From Moritella sp. Urea-trap-13 (lineage in GTDB: Bacteria; Pseudomonadota; Gammaproteobacteria; Enterobacterales; Moritellaceae), in the NCBI RefSeq assembly GCF_002836355.1, contig NZ_PJCA01000037.1, positions 164,486-228,485 on the forward strand: a DNA stretch of 64,000 nt, in the 5' to 3' direction. Position 1 is the stretch's first letter, and each line of letters opens with the position of its first letter. Of the stretch, positions 10,593 to 21,088 are shown one piece after another. A program made the position numbers and the translations under genes. The notes below the pieces were generated by a model that saw only the letters and a program-made list of their open reading frames with translations, was not told where the DNA came from and ran no database searches.

Positions 10593-11396
10593 CTATTCAC
10601 TCGTATTAAGCGTGGCACTAAACCAATCCAGTTTACTGGCCAACTGCGTTACCCCACCAATAATAATCAATGACGGGCTTTCAGCTTGGGCGGCAAGATC
10701 GCTAAGATCTTTTAATGATCCTCGCAATGTACGTTGCTGTTTACTGGTGCCTTTCTCGACAATGGCCACTGGCATATCAGCATCCATACCGTGTTCGATA
10801 AGATTGCTCGCAATACCACTGCTTTGGGTTAAGCCCATATAAAACACCAGTGTATGCGTGGCTTTACCAAGTAATGGCCAATCTAGCTGATGGGCATCAT
10901 CTTTTAAATGTCCGGTAATAAACTGCACACCTTGAGTATAATCTCTATGTGTCAGCGGGATCCCTGCGTATGCAGCACAGCCTGACGCGGCCGTGATACC
11001 CGGTACTACTTCAAAAGGAATGTTAAACGGTAATAAGGCTTCGAGTTCTTCACCACCACGACCAAAGATAAATGGATCACCGCCTTTAAGCCGGATCACT
11101 TGTTTACCTTGCAAGGCTAATTTTACCAGCAGATCGTTAATCCCACTTTGTGGGACACAATGGTAACCCGCTTGCTTGCCGACAAAAAAACATTCCGCAT
11201 CGGGATGGATTAACGCGATAATCTCATCTGACACCAAGCGGTCGTGTACAACCACTTCAGCTTGCTGCAATAAGCGTAATGCTTTAACGGTTAATAAGTC
11301 TGGGTCACCAGGGCCCGAACCTACCAAAATCACTTTCCCTGTATGACTTACGGCCTGTAGCTCATTTACTGCTGTTGGTATTGTTTGTCCGGTCAT
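10593..11396 (-). CDS. cobA: Uroporphyrinogen-III C-methyltransferase
   Basis: S-adenosylmethionine-dependent methylation of uroporphyrinogen III at C2 and C7 gives precorrin-2, the entry to siroheme and cobalamin. At 267 residues it is the single-domain (CobA/SUMT) form rather than a CysG fusion. It shows '[19 protein letters not shown]' at the N-terminus, '[16 protein letters not shown]' and '[21 protein letters not shown]', all SUMT hallmarks for binding SAM and the tetrapyrrole. In related genera such a gene accompanies nitrite or sulfite reductase genes, but none is visible here. It appears monocistronic. Confidence 0.95.
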   Translation of the reverse strand: MTGQTIPTAVNELQAVSHTGKVILVGSGPGDPDLLTVKALRLLQQAEVVVHDRLVSDEIIALIHPDAECFFVGKQAGYHCVPQSGINDLLVKLALQGKQVIRLKGGDPFIFGRGGEELEALLPFNIPFEVVPGITAASGCAAYAGIPLTHRDYTQGVQFITGHLKDDAHQLDWPLLGKATHTLVFYMGLTQSSGIASNLIEHGMDADMPVAIVEKGTSKQQRTLRGSLKDLSDLAAQAESPSLIIIGGVTQLASKLDWFSATLNTSE

Positions 11397-11545
11397 TCTA
11401 TATCCTTAGCTACTACGCCAGCCATCACGACTAGCAACTATTTATAGTGCTTTTGCTCACTGCTTTATATATCTAATAAATACCATAGCTAGGTAAAGCT
11501 TACCAATAGCGGAGTAGTATAAGTTATACCAAGCGAAGCAAGATC

Positions 11546-11577
11546 AAAAAAGGCGCGATCTTTCGACCGCGCCTTTT
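11546..11577 (-). terminator. Terminator of fxsA
   Basis: A 10-bp GC-rich stem (11548-11557 with 11568-11577) is followed on the minus strand by a run of T's. Confidence 0.85.
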
Positions 11578-11600
11578 GGTAGTTATTTGTTTATCGATTA

Positions 11601-12143
11601 TTAATTAAGCTTGTTATCATCTCGGTTTACTTCAACAAAATCACCTTCGATAGCACCGTCATTTTTAGCTTTACTATCAGCACCAGGCTGTTGCTGAAAT
11701 GGTGACGACTGTGAAGTATGGGTCGATGATTGTGATGAATAGCTAAAGCCTTGCGCGCCACCAGTAAATGTCGACTGTGGAATAATACGATCTTTATATT
11801 GGGCGATAATCGCTTTAGCTAAACGACCACGAATTTGTGGTGTTAATACTAACAAACCTAACGCATCAGTGACAAAACCAGGGGTAACCAGTAATACACC
11901 ACACACAAGTAGCATAATACCTTCAACAATTTCTTGTCCCGGCGCTTCGCCTGCGGCTAAGCGTGCTTGTAATTTTTGCACCGTTTGTACGCCCTGGCTA
12001 CGCACCAAATACGAACCAGCAAACGCGGTTAAAATAATAATACCAATAGTCAGTTCTGCACCTAATAACGAGCCTATCGACATTAGTACATACACTTCAA
12101 TTAATGTCATCGCAGTAAACAGGAAAAATAAACGACCTAACAC
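11601..12143 (-). CDS. fxsA: FxsA family inner-membrane protein
   Basis: A 180-residue membrane protein of the FxsA family, named for suppression of F-plasmid exclusion of phage T7 in E. coli; its cellular role is unclear. The conserved N-terminal three-quarters has membrane helices at about residues 5-20, 25-45 and 75-95, with the family stretch 'LLVTPGFVTDALGLLVL'. A polar Ser/Gln-rich tail follows, probably cytoplasmic. The start is GTG at 12143, with a GAGG ribosome-binding site five bases upstream. Its position near aspA agrees with the E. coli order aspA-fxsA. Confidence 0.93.
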   Translation of the reverse strand: MLGRLFFLFTAMTLIEVYVLMSIGSLLGAELTIGIIILTAFAGSYLVRSQGVQTVQKLQARLAAGEAPGQEIVEGIMLLVCGVLLVTPGFVTDALGLLVLTPQIRGRLAKAIIAQYKDRIIPQSTFTGGAQGFSYSSQSSTHTSQSSPFQQQPGADSKAKNDGAIEGDFVEVNRDDNKLN

Positions 12144-12310
12144 ATTAACCTCTCAAAATATTGTCAAAAAAATCCGTAAAAAACGGTTATGATATAAAGT
12201 AACATAAGGGCATTAGCCCCATTTTCAAGCTCTCGCCTTATAAATAGTCCATAATACTAACTGGCAGACAGTGTAATTAAGACAACTAAAACACCATAAA
12301 GTTGGAAAAA

Positions 12311-12760
12311 ATGAAACTAAAATCGATTCTATTATTAGCCAGTAGCCTGGTACTGCAAAGCACAATACCCGTATTAGCCAATAATAATTTTAGTCTATTC
12401 GCCAATAAACAACAAAGCGCACCAGCATTCTTGCCTGTCGAAGCAGCGTTTGTATTTTCGCAACTACAGCAAGGCCAGCAGCTTAATGTGTTCTGGCAAA
12501 TTAGCGATGGTTATTATTTATATAAGAATAAATTGCGTGTCACTATCAATGGTAATGAATACACTATCCAAGGCTTGCCTAAAGGTAAAGACTATCATGA
12601 TGAGTATTTTGGCGATGTCGAAATATTTCAGTACGAGTTGCAGTTGTCAGTACCCATTGCAGATTTGGCACCTAAGAGTGAAGTCACTATTCATTATCAA
12701 GGTTGCGCGGTGGCAGGATTATGTTATCCACCAATGACAAAAACATTTATTAGCCAATAG
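12311..12760 (+). CDS. Stand-alone DsbD N-terminal (alpha) domain protein
   Basis: 149 residues starting at the ATG at 12311, with a GGA ribosome-binding site. A signal peptide (about residues 1-23, ending 'PVLA') is followed by one immunoglobulin-like DsbD alpha domain. The redox pair sits in 'YQGCAVAGLCYPP', like the Cys103/Cys109 motif of E. coli DsbD. In full DsbD (about 600 residues) this domain takes electrons from the membrane beta and thioredoxin-like gamma domains and reduces periplasmic partners. Here both other domains are missing: the frame stops right after the alpha domain and a hairpin and a convergent gene follow within 60 bases. It may work with another electron donor (a CcdA/DsbD relative elsewhere) or be a reduced gene. 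Confidence 0.88.
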   Translation: MKLKSILLLASSLVLQSTIPVLANNNFSLFANKQQSAPAFLPVEAAFVFSQLQQGQQLNVFWQISDGYYLYKNKLRVTINGNEYTIQGLPKGKDYHDEYFGDVEIFQYELQLSVPIADLAPKSEVTIHYQGCAVAGLCYPPMTKTFISQ

Positions 12761-12776
12761 TTAATTTACTCAAACA

Positions 12777-12811
12777 CAACCCTGTATCAATGAGACATTC
12801 ATACAGGGTTG
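12777..12811. terminator. Hairpin between the DsbD-alpha gene and the MFS gene
   Basis: An 11-bp stem (12777-12787 with 12801-12811) with an inner 4-bp extension. It lacks a clear U-tract but sits between convergent genes. Confidence 0.6.
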
Positions 12812-12817
12812 CAGAAC

Positions 12818-13960
12818 CTAGATATGTTTACTACGCACCAACACGAATACCGGTACCACCGCAATCGCCATCAAGATAAAAATATTTTCTTTTAGCTCAG
12901 GATAAAATAACCCCGATAGAAATGTCAGCAACGCAATCGCTAAACTAAACGGGATCGCCGCATAAATTGCTTGTACCGTCATGGTATCTTCATCTGCTAC
13001 ATTTTCGGCGATATAACGCATTGCCGCTAAGTGAGCGATACCAAACGTCACACCGTGTAATAATTGCGACAACATAATCACACTCACATCCGTCGCATAA
13101 CTTAACGTTAACCAACGTAAAATACTGCCTAATGCAGCAATAACAAACATGGTTGCCATGCTAGTATTGGCAAATAATCGTCGGCCAATTGCCAAAAAGA
13201 AAATCTCACCGACAACCCCCACACTCCAGAAGTAACCGATATAGGTTTCACTAATACCAATGTCCTGCCAATACACAGCGCCAAAACCATAATAAGCAGC
13301 ATGGGCACCTTGCAATAACGCAGTAATTAACAAAAATGGCCAAAAGCTTGGGCGACTTAAAATAGTCAGAAATCCGCTACTGATTTTACTGCTTGCCATC
13401 GTATCTTGCGGCATATTACGCGCTGGGGTCACCGTTAATAACAGCAGTCCCGCTAAGCCGATAATAATCGCTAATAAAATGACTTTATGATCAAACGATT
13501 CAACTAATAGCCCAGTCGCGGCACTGGCTAACATGAATCCGATCGATCCCCATAATCGGGTCTTACCGTAGTCCATATTATTATAACGAACCAGCTTAGC
13601 CGCCATCGCTTCACCAAGCGCCATTAGCGGTGAAAATACAAAGTTAGTCAGCACCACCAGTAAAAAAACCACATACACATTACTGGTCAAGTAGAATCCG
13701 GCAAAGGTGATCATACTGGTTAATGTTAAACGTCGCATCGCCTGTAATAATGACACTGTGGTGGTCAAATTACGGGTTAACAATAACGCCCCAGCAGAAC
13801 GAGCAACTAAAGCAAATGCCAGCATAGTACCGATCATTTCAGTCGATGTACCCTCGCCTTTTAACCATAGCGCCCAAAACGGCAGCAAAACCCCATAAAC
13901 ACCAAAGAAGCCAATATAATAAAATCCCATCCATATTGATGATGGCAGTGCAAAGCCCAT
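12818..13960 (-). CDS. MFS transporter, HcaT-like
   Basis: A 380-residue major-facilitator protein of the MFS_1-like group, to which E. coli HcaT (putative 3-phenylpropionate transporter) belongs. Several stretches resemble what I recall of HcaT: 'GVLLPFWALWLKG' in helix 1, 'MDYGKTRLWGSIGF' between helices 4 and 5, 'LLQGAHAAYYGFGAVYWQ' in helix 7 and 'HLAAMRYIAE' in helix 10. Twelve membrane helices are expected. The neighbours are not aromatic-acid genes, so the HcaT substrate should not be transferred. Confidence 0.85.
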   Translation of the reverse strand: MGFALPSSIWMGFYYIGFFGVYGVLLPFWALWLKGEGTSTEMIGTMLAFALVARSAGALLLTRNLTTTVSLLQAMRRLTLTSMITFAGFYLTSNVYVVFLLVVLTNFVFSPLMALGEAMAAKLVRYNNMDYGKTRLWGSIGFMLASAATGLLVESFDHKVILLAIIIGLAGLLLLTVTPARNMPQDTMASSKISSGFLTILSRPSFWPFLLITALLQGAHAAYYGFGAVYWQDIGISETYIGYFWSVGVVGEIFFLAIGRRLFANTSMATMFVIAALGSILRWLTLSYATDVSVIMLSQLLHGVTFGIAHLAAMRYIAENVADEDTMTVQAIYAAIPFSLAIALLTFLSGLFYPELKENIFILMAIAVVPVFVLVRSKHI

Positions 13961-14256
13961 ATTTAATCCCTAAATAATGAAATATCAGTCCAATAATGAG
14001 CGACATTCTACGCACTTAGTAATAGACATGCGCTATTTATCCATAAAATATTATGATGACCTAGCCGCTGTTTCATCAAAATAAACTGCGTATTAAAGCA
14101 AAACCGTCACAAAAAACTATCATTAATACTAAAGTCGTATTGCTAGATATTAGCGACCATGGCATTTTTATTCACAGCAGATGTAAACATAACTCTCGAT
14201 TAAACATGCTTACATCCAGATGTGGACAAGGAATTAAATACTATTAAGGAAGAATA

Positions 14257-16203
14257 ATGAGCGACACTAAACTATATCCGGTACCTGCAGAATTTGCGCA
14301 AAACAGTTTATTAAATGACAGTGCTTATCAAGCAATGTACAAGCATTCAATTTCCAATCCGGAAGCATTTTGGGGTGAACAAGGCCACATCGTTGATTGG
14401 ATAAAACCTTATAGCCAAGTTAAAAGCACCAGTTTCCAACCTGGTAGTGTCGACATTAAATGGTTCCAAGACGGTAAACTCAATGTGTCAGCCAACTGTC
14501 TTGACCGTCACTTAAAAGATAACGCCAACAAAACCGCTATTATTTGGGAAGGCGATAACCCTGAAGATTCTGAAAAGTTAACTTATCAAGACGTTTATGA
14601 ACAAGTCTGCCAATTTTCCAATGCTTTAAAAGCTCAAGGCATTAAAAAAGGCGACGTAGTTTGCTTATATATGCCTATGGTGCCAGAAGCGGCTATCGCT
14701 ATGCTTGCTTGTACGCGTATTGGTGCAGTTCACACAATTGTATTTGCCGGTTTCTCCGCTGAAGCACTGGCTGACCGTATTGATAACTGTGGCGCTAAAT
14801 TAGTCATCACTGCCGATGAAGGTGTACGTGCTGGCCGAATTACCCGTCTTAAAGATTGCGTTGATACCGCGTTAGCTAAACCACAAGTGACCAGCGTTAA
14901 CAATGTCATTGTCTTTGCCCGTACTAAAGCAGACATCGCTTGGCATGAAGGCCGTGACCTTTGGTGGCATGATGTCGTTAAAGACCAACCGCGTGAATGT
15001 GCTCCTGAAGCAATGAATGCCGAAGACCCATTATTCATCCTCTATACTTCAGGCTCAACGGGTAAACCCAAAGGTGTATTACACACTACAGGTGGTTACC
15101 TTGTGTATGCCACGATGACCTTTAAATATGTCTTTGATCATCAAGACACTGACGTATTCTGGTGTACTGCCGATGTTGGTTGGATCACAGGTCACAGCTA
15201 TTTAGTTTATGGACCACTGGCCAACGCCGCAACAACGGTATTGTTCGAAGGTGTGCCAAATTACCCTGATACTGCCCGTATGAGCCAAGTGGTAGATAAG
15301 CATCAAGTGACAACACTCTATACCGCACCAACAGCTATTCGCGCATTAATGGCCAAAGGTGACGATGCTATTAAAGGTACTAAACGTACCTCATTGCGCT
15401 TAATGGGCTCAGTGGGCGAACCAATTAACCCTGAAGCATGGCAGTGGTATTACAATACCATCGGCAATGCATCAACACCGATTGTCGATACTTGGTGGCA
15501 GACAGAAACAGGTGGCATCTTAATTACCCCATTACCTGGCGCGACCAGCCTTAAACCCGGCTCTGCAACACGTCCATTCTTTGGTGTGAGTCCGGCGCTG
15601 GTTGATAATGAAGGTAAAATATTAGATGGCGAGAATGAAGGTAACTTAGTTATTCTAGATTCTTGGCCTGGACAAATGCGTGGTATTTACGGTGATGAAA
15701 GCCGTTTCGAAGAAGCCTATTTCTCAACATTCCCGAACATGTACTGTACTGGCGATGGCGCCAAACGTGATGCCGACGGTTATTACTGGATCACCGGGCG
15801 TGTCGATGATGTACTGAATGTATCAGGTCACCGTATGGGGACAGCTGAGATTGAAAGTGCCTTAGTATCCCACAGTAAAATTGCCGAAGCAGCCGTTGTC
15901 GGCGTTCCCCACGATATTAAAGGCCAAGGTATTTATGCCTACGTGACCTTGAATGCCGGTGAAGAACCAGATGAAGCGCTACTTGCAGAAGTGAAACAAT
16001 GGGTTCGTAGTGAGATTGGCGCGATTGCGACACCAGATACCTTGCACTGGACCCAAGCGTTACCAAAAACCCGTTCAGGTAAGATCATGCGTCGTATCCT
16101 ACGTAAGGTCGCTACCGATGACACAGATTCGTTAGGTGATACCTCAACACTGGCAGACCCAAGTGTGGTTGATACCTTAATCGCCGAGAAGCAAGAAGCT
16201 TGA
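14257..16203 (+). CDS. acs: Acetyl-coenzyme A synthetase
   Basis: Activates acetate to acetyl-CoA through acetyl-AMP in the cytoplasm. At 648 residues it is full length. The adenylate-forming motif '[11 protein letters not shown]' (about residues 265-275) and 'WWQTETGG' are present, and the C-terminal '[15 protein letters not shown]' carries the catalytic lysine that is reversibly acetylated in the family. A strong AAGGAAG ribosome-binding site precedes the ATG. It is monocistronic, ending at a hairpin at 16254-16290. The upstream 296 bases hold an inverted repeat (GATGTAA...TTACATC) that could be regulatory; no clear CRP site was seen. Confidence 0.97.
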   Translation: MSDTKLYPVPAEFAQNSLLNDSAYQAMYKHSISNPEAFWGEQGHIVDWIKPYSQVKSTSFQPGSVDIKWFQDGKLNVSANCLDRHLKDNANKTAIIWEGDNPEDSEKLTYQDVYEQVCQFSNALKAQGIKKGDVVCLYMPMVPEAAIAMLACTRIGAVHTIVFAGFSAEALADRIDNCGAKLVITADEGVRAGRITRLKDCVDTALAKPQVTSVNNVIVFARTKADIAWHEGRDLWWHDVVKDQPRECAPEAMNAEDPLFILYTSGSTGKPKGVLHTTGGYLVYATMTFKYVFDHQDTDVFWCTADVGWITGHSYLVYGPLANAATTVLFEGVPNYPDTARMSQVVDKHQVTTLYTAPTAIRALMAKGDDAIKGTKRTSLRLMGSVGEPINPEAWQWYYNTIGNASTPIVDTWWQTETGGILITPLPGATSLKPGSATRPFFGVSPALVDNEGKILDGENEGNLVILDSWPGQMRGIYGDESRFEEAYFSTFPNMYCTGDGAKRDADGYYWITGRVDDVLNVSGHRMGTAEIESALVSHSKIAEAAVVGVPHDIKGQGIYAYVTLNAGEEPDEALLAEVKQWVRSEIGAIATPDTLHWTQALPKTRSGKIMRRILRKVATDDTDSLGDTSTLADPSVVDTLIAEKQEA

Positions 16204-16549
16204 AATAAAACACGCTAGTGGGCGATTGTCCGCTATCGTTTGATTAACCTTTTATCGGTGTAACTTTCGCCTTAGTTACATCGATTTTTTCGTTTTAAAT
16301 CCCTCCAACAAACTCGCCGACATTCAGTCAACTGGTAATGTGCGCTAGGTTTCACTTAGAGTCTAAACTTTAATAAAATATCAGATAAGACCAGTCAAAT
16401 GCTGTTATATTCTCCGAAAATCATATAATGTGTAGAGAATTAGCAACAATTGTATTTTATAAACAACTATAATTGGAGTCTTCAGAAAATCTAACGATGT
16501 AGGCTTTATTTACGAAGTTAGTGTCATTTTACCAGACAATGGAAGCAAT
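16204..16549. other. acs-aroQ intergenic region
   Basis: 346 bases with the acs terminator at the left. A TATAAT at 16468-16473 could be the -10 of the aroQ-accB-accC promoter, but I find no good -35 at the right distance. No gene seen. Confidence 0.5.
16254..16290 (+). terminator. Terminator of acs
   Basis: A 9-11 bp stem including one G-U pair (16254-16264 with 16275-16285), 10-base loop, then a T-run. Confidence 0.8.
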
Positions 16550-17008
16550 ATGTCGAACAAATCAAGAATATTGTTACTCAACGGACCGAATCTAAATCTT
16601 TTAGGTAAAAGAGAACCTGAGACTTACGGCTATCAAACACTTAGCGACATTGTAGAACATTTAACCGATGTTGCAACTGAGCACGCTATTGATTTGCGCC
16701 ATGAACAATCTAACGCAGAACACGAGCTCATTGATCATATTCATGCGGCTATGGGTAATACTGATTTTATCATTATCAACCCAGCAGCCTATACGCATAC
16801 CAGCGTGGCGATTAGAGATGCATTATTAGGGGTTTCAATCCCATTTATCGAAGTACATCTCTCTAATGTACACGCACGAGAACAATTTCGTCATCATTCT
16901 TATCTATCAGATGTCGCCAAAGGCGTTATTTGTGGATTAGGTGCTGATGGTTATGAATTTGCACTGCTTTCTGCTGTCAAACAGCTTAAGCAAACTAACA
17001 ACAAATAA
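16550..17008 (+). CDS. aroQ: 3-dehydroquinate dehydratase, type II
   Basis: Third step of the shikimate pathway: dehydration of 3-dehydroquinate to 3-dehydroshikimate. The 152-residue length and the sequence fit the type II, dodecameric class: '[16 protein letters not shown]' with the catalytic Tyr and Arg region at the N-terminus, '[16 protein letters not shown]' at about 76-91, and '[17 protein letters not shown]' with the catalytic His. It lies 11 bases upstream of accB, an order conserved in many gammaproteobacteria, so it is probably co-transcribed with accB-accC. Confidence 0.97.
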   Translation: MSNKSRILLLNGPNLNLLGKREPETYGYQTLSDIVEHLTDVATEHAIDLRHEQSNAEHELIDHIHAAMGNTDFIIINPAAYTHTSVAIRDALLGVSIPFIEVHLSNVHAREQFRHHSYLSDVAKGVICGLGADGYEFALLSAVKQLKQTNNK

Positions 17009-17019
17009 AAGAGATCATT

Positions 17020-17466
17020 ATGGACATCCGTAAAATTAAAAAACTGATTGAACTAGTTGAAGAATCTGGCATTGCAGAATTAGAAATTTCAGAAGGCGAA
17101 GAGTCAGTACGAATCAATCGTTTTAGCAGCACTGCACCAGCTCAAATGCAGTATGCACCAGCACCAGTTGCTGCAGCACCTATCGCAGCGGCACCAGTTG
17201 CTGCCGTTGAAGCTGCACCAGCAGAAGTAGCGGGCCATCAAGTTCGTTCTCCTATGGTTGGCACATTCTATAATGCAGTATCTCCAGGCGCTGCACCTTT
17301 TGTTGCAATCGGCCAAACAGTTAATGTTGGCGATACTCTATGTATCTTAGAAGCAATGAAAATGATGAACCAAATTGAATCAGATAAAGCCGGTGTAGTG
17401 AAAGCTATCCTAGCAACAGACGGTCAAGCTATTGAGTTTGATGAACCTCTTTTCATCATTGAATAA
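17020..17466 (+). CDS. accB: Biotin carboxyl carrier protein of acetyl-CoA carboxylase
   Basis: Carries the biotin that shuttles CO2 between AccC and AccA/AccD in the first step of fatty-acid synthesis. 148 residues. An N-terminal helical segment is followed by a flexible Ala/Pro-rich linker (about residues 42-72), then the biotinyl domain with '[10 protein letters not shown]', the lysine at residue 114 being the biotinylation site. It is 14 bases upstream of accC. Confidence 0.98.
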   Translation: MDIRKIKKLIELVEESGIAELEISEGEESVRINRFSSTAPAQMQYAPAPVAAAPIAAAPVAAVEAAPAEVAGHQVRSPMVGTFYNAVSPGAAPFVAIGQTVNVGDTLCILEAMKMMNQIESDKAGVVKAILATDGQAIEFDEPLFIIE

Positions 17467-17480
17467 CTACGGAGTTTCCA

Positions 17481-18839
17481 ATGTTGGATAAAGTTGTTAT
17501 CGCCAATCGCGGCGAAATTGCATTACGTATTCTTCGTGCTTGTAAAGAATTAGGCATTAAGACGGTTGCAGTACACTCAACAGCAGATCGTGAATTAAAA
17601 CACGTATTGTTAGCTGATGAGACAGTTTGTATTGGTAAACCAGCGGCTGTAGACAGTTATTTAAATGTACCAGCAATCTTAAGCGCAGCAGAGATCACGG
17701 GCGCGGTTGCCGTTCACCCGGGTTATGGTTTCTTAGCTGAAAACGCTGATTTTGCTGAACAGGTTGAACACTCAGGTTTTATTTTCATCGGTCCTAAAGC
17801 TGAAACTATTCGTCTAATGGGCGATAAAGTATCTGCGATTGCGGCAATGAAAAAAGCCGGTGTACCTTGTGTACCAGGTTCTGATGGTCCACTTGATACT
17901 GACGCACAACGTAATAAGAAAATTGCTAAGCGCATCGGTTACCCGATCATTATTAAAGCTGCCGGTGGTGGTGGTGGTCGTGGTATGCGTGTGGTTCATG
18001 AAGAAGCAGACCTACTTGATTCAATTGCGTTAACACGTAATGAAGCCGGTTCATTCTTTGGTAATGACATGGTTTACATGGAGAAATTCCTAGAAAACCC
18101 ACGTCACATCGAAGTGCAAATACTGGCTGATGGTCAAGGTAGCGCGATCCACCTTGGCGAACGTGATTGTTCACTACAACGTCGTCACCAAAAAGTAGTT
18201 GAAGAAGCTCCAGCACCGGGTATCACCGCTGATCTACGTCGCCACATTGGTGAACGTTGTAGCCGTGCCTGTGTTGATATCAACTACCGTGGCGCTGGTA
18301 CGTTCGAATTTCTTTATGAAAATGGCGAATTCTATTTCATCGAAATGAATACCCGTATTCAAGTTGAACACACCATCACAGAAATGGTTACAGGCATTGA
18401 TTTAATCAAAGCACAACTACGTGTTGCTGCGGGCATGCCATTAACGATTTCTCAAGATGAAGTGCGCTTAACTGGTCATTCAATTGAGTGCCGTATTAAT
18501 GCCGAAGATCCAGAGACATTTATTCCAAGTCCTGGTCAGATCAAACGTTTCCATGCCGCTGGCGGTTTTGGTGTACGTTGGGAATCGCATGTCTATGCGG
18601 GTTATAAAGTACCACCACACTACGATTCAATGATCGGTAAGTTAATCACTTACGGTGAAAATCGTGATGTAGCAATTGCTAGAATGCGTAACGCATTACA
18701 AGAAATGGTAATTGACGGTATTAAAACCAATATCCCACTACATCTTGAAATTTTGAAAGATGAAAACTTCCAGAATGGTGGCACTAACATCCATTATCTA
18801 GAGAAGAAATTAGCACTGAAAGCGCAAAATTCGAAATAG
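17481..18839 (+). CDS. accC: Biotin carboxylase subunit of acetyl-CoA carboxylase
   Basis: ATP-dependent carboxylation of AccB-bound biotin. 452 residues, full length. The N-terminal '[18 protein letters not shown]' fold, the ATP-grasp glycine loop '[14 protein letters not shown]' (about residues 159-172), '[18 protein letters not shown]' and the active-site '[14 protein letters not shown]' are all present. In E. coli accC is followed by yhdT and panF; here transcription ends 44 bases on and yhdT-panF lie 36 kb away. Confidence 0.98.
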   Translation: MLDKVVIANRGEIALRILRACKELGIKTVAVHSTADRELKHVLLADETVCIGKPAAVDSYLNVPAILSAAEITGAVAVHPGYGFLAENADFAEQVEHSGFIFIGPKAETIRLMGDKVSAIAAMKKAGVPCVPGSDGPLDTDAQRNKKIAKRIGYPIIIKAAGGGGGRGMRVVHEEADLLDSIALTRNEAGSFFGNDMVYMEKFLENPRHIEVQILADGQGSAIHLGERDCSLQRRHQKVVEEAPAPGITADLRRHIGERCSRACVDINYRGAGTFEFLYENGEFYFIEMNTRIQVEHTITEMVTGIDLIKAQLRVAAGMPLTISQDEVRLTGHSIECRINAEDPETFIPSPGQIKRFHAAGGFGVRWESHVYAGYKVPPHYDSMIGKLITYGENRDVAIARMRNALQEMVIDGIKTNIPLHLEILKDENFQNGGTNIHYLEKKLALKAQNSK

Positions 18840-18882
18840 GCACTAAATCAGTTCTAGAGAAGAATTAAGCTCATTGCATAGC

Positions 18883-18918
18883 AAAAAACCCAAGCGAGTT
18901 ACTCGTCTTGGGTTTTTT
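18883..18918 (+). terminator. Terminator of aroQ-accB-accC
   Basis: A 12-bp outer stem (18883-18894 with 18907-18918), extended by a CGAG/CTCG inner stem, ending in a T-run. Confidence 0.92.
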
Positions 18919-19331
18919 ATTATGCCAATCCTTGTCATTAGCCCAATTCTTTTTATTATCTCCATAATCATATCTGGTATTACCTCTGCAATCGCCATGC
19001 TATTTCTCTGTATTCTCTATTCCAAATTACCGTTACTGCTTTTAAATGCTCCAATACTACCAATGCAGATCATCAAAAAAAACCATAAAAAAAACAAAAT
19101 CAATATAAAAACAAACACTTATAAACGCCATTGATTTAACTTACTTTTGCTTAGACCATTTATCCGGATCCTGCTCATAATATTACAGTAGGCATTATTC
19201 TTTAGAACATAAAAAAATGTACTATGTACAACAACCCCCTAATCACTATAAATTTTATTGTAGTTTAATCGCATTATTAACAATGAGATAGGATGTGTCA
19301 TTGGGTCACACCTTTAATTTAGGGGATATTT
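18919..19331. other. accC-chitinase intergenic region
   Basis: 413 AT-rich bases. An 86-codon frame (18874-19134) begins inside the accC terminator and has low-complexity composition, so I reject it. TGTAC-TAT-GTACA at 19218-19230 is a 13-bp palindrome about 100 bp before the chitinase. TGTG-N9-CACA at 19294-19310 is symmetrical but one base too long for a CRP site. Confidence 0.55.
19218..19230. promoter_or_regulatory. Candidate operator upstream of the chitinase
   Basis: Palindrome with 5-bp arms and a 3-bp spacer, in the only sizeable leader of the chitinase gene. The regulator is unknown and the element is short enough to occur by chance. Confidence 0.25.
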
Positions 19332-20984
19332 ATGAAGCTAAAATCAATACTTTCAGCAGCCATTCTTACTGGTTTATGTTCAACAGCAGCGGTTGCAGGA
19401 ACAATCACTTCACAGGATAATAACGTGGTAGTTGGTTACTGGCACAACTGGTGTGACGGTCGTGGTTATCAAGGAGGCAACGCCCCTTGCGTTGAACTTG
19501 AAGCAGTAAACCCGCAATACAACGTCGTCAATATTTCATTCATGAAAGTTTACGATACTGCCGACGGCAGCATTCCAACCTTTAAACTCGATCCAACTAT
19601 CGGTCTCAGTGAAGCAGAGTTTATCGCCCAAATTAATACCCTTAATAGTCAAGGTCGCAGTGTATTAATCGCCCTTGGTGGCGCTGATGCTCATATCGAA
19701 TTAACCCGTGGTGATGAAGATGCCTTGGCAACAGAAATTATTAGACTGACCGACCTATATGGATTTGATGGTCTCGATATCGACTTAGAGCAAGCCGCCA
19801 TCACAGCGAAAGATAATCAGTTTGTTATTCCGGCAGCATTAAAAATGGTGAAAGATCATTACCGTAAAACCGGTGATAATTTTATGATCACCATGGCACC
19901 GGAATTTCCTTACTTAACCGCCAATGGTGCTTACACTCCATACCTAACTGAGCTTGATGGTTATTATGATTTTATTAATCCGCAGTTCTATAACCAAGGT
20001 GGCGATGGCCTGTGGATTGAAGGGCTCGGCTGGATCGCACAAGATAATGACGAATTAAAAGAAGAGTTTATTTACTACATTGCCGACTCGCTGATTAACG
20101 GCACGCGTAACTACCATAAGATCCCACATGATAAATTAGTCTTTGGCCTGCCTTCGAGTATCGATGCGGCGGCGACCGGCTACATTAAAGAACCACAGGA
20201 TTTATATAACGCTTTTGAGCGTTTAAAAGCCCAAGGCCAGCCACTCCGTGGTGTCATGACTTGGTCAGTAAACTGGGATATGGGGACGGACGCGGCCAAC
20301 AACAGCTACAATCAACAATTCATTAAAGATTATGGCAATTATATTCATAATCAATTACCACCTGTGACAGATATGACGCCAACCTTGGCGGGGATTGTCG
20401 ATACTCGTGTCGAGCTCAACAACAGTTTTGATCCATTAATCGGGATCACAGCCAAAGATTATCAAGGTAACGATATAACAGCAGATCTCACGGTCTCGGG
20501 AAGTGTTAATACCAATCAAGTCGGTGACTACTTATTAACTTATAGCGTCAGCAGTGATGATGAAACCGCAAATCAAGGGCGTAAGGTCACGGTATACCAG
20601 CTATTACCGAGCTTTGCTGGTATCACCGATACTAGCATTGTTATTGGTAGTCCGTTTGATCCAATGCAAGGCGTCAGTGCCAGCCATCCAACGCAAGGCG
20701 ATCTTACTGCGAATATCACTGTAACAGGAGAAGTAGATAACAATGTTGTTGGTGAATATGAGCTAACTTACACCCTATCTTACGGCCAAGATAATCAGCA
20801 AACCATCACCAATAAACGCACCATTACTGTTGTCAGTGATGCAGTGAGTGATGATGATTGGCAAGTTGGTAGTACCTATGTCAAATATGATAAAGTCACT
20901 CATAACGGTACAACTTGGACCGCGCAATGGTGGACTAAAGGTGAAGAACCTGGGACTACTGGCGAATGGGGTGTTTGGCGTTAA
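19332..20984 (+). CDS. Secreted GH18 chitinase, MmChi60-like
   Basis: Hydrolyses beta-1,4 bonds of chitin outside the cell. 550 residues: a signal peptide (about 1-22, ending 'AAVA'), then a GH18 barrel (about 25-345) with the catalytic signature 'DGLDIDLE', its acid Glu at residue 153. Two immunoglobulin-like repeats follow (about 347-425 and 428-500), then a C-terminal CBM5/12-type chitin-binding module rich in aromatic residues ('WTAQWWTKGEEPG'). Length, domain order and Glu153 match what I recall of the Moritella marina chitinase MmChi60. Monocistronic, with an unusual stand-alone location beside fatty-acid and phosphonate genes. Confidence 0.96.
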   Translation: MKLKSILSAAILTGLCSTAAVAGTITSQDNNVVVGYWHNWCDGRGYQGGNAPCVELEAVNPQYNVVNISFMKVYDTADGSIPTFKLDPTIGLSEAEFIAQINTLNSQGRSVLIALGGADAHIELTRGDEDALATEIIRLTDLYGFDGLDIDLEQAAITAKDNQFVIPAALKMVKDHYRKTGDNFMITMAPEFPYLTANGAYTPYLTELDGYYDFINPQFYNQGGDGLWIEGLGWIAQDNDELKEEFIYYIADSLINGTRNYHKIPHDKLVFGLPSSIDAAATGYIKEPQDLYNAFERLKAQGQPLRGVMTWSVNWDMGTDAANNSYNQQFIKDYGNYIHNQLPPVTDMTPTLAGIVDTRVELNNSFDPLIGITAKDYQGNDITADLTVSGSVNTNQVGDYLLTYSVSSDDETANQGRKVTVYQLLPSFAGITDTSIVIGSPFDPMQGVSASHPTQGDLTANITVTGEVDNNVVGEYELTYTLSYGQDNQQTITNKRTITVVSDAVSDDDWQVGSTYVKYDKVTHNGTTWTAQWWTKGEEPGTTGEWGVWR

Positions 20985-21027
20985 TAACGGGCTAACTAAG
21001 CCATATTAACTAAATAAATCGCTTAAA

Positions 21028-21070
21028 ATAAAAATCCAGTATTCGCTTAATAGGCCGACTGGATTTTTAT
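21028..21070. terminator. Bidirectional terminator between the chitinase and the AEP operon
   Basis: A 13-bp stem (21028-21040 with 21058-21070) with A/T-runs on both sides, between convergent genes. Confidence 0.85.
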
Positions 21071-21088
21071 TGTATGTAAATAACCGTA

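Noticed and set aside
17104..18216. Several antisense frames over accB-accC, some His/Thr-rich
   Set aside because: Shadows of the strongly coding plus strand (for example Gly-rich ATP-grasp loop read backwards).
18874..19134. 86-codon hydrophobic frame after accC
   Set aside because: Starts inside the accC terminator hairpin; the apparent membrane character comes from AT-rich sequence.
19294..19310. TGTG-N9-CACA as a CRP site for the chitinase
   Set aside because: One base too long for the CRP spacing and the inner half-site bases do not match.
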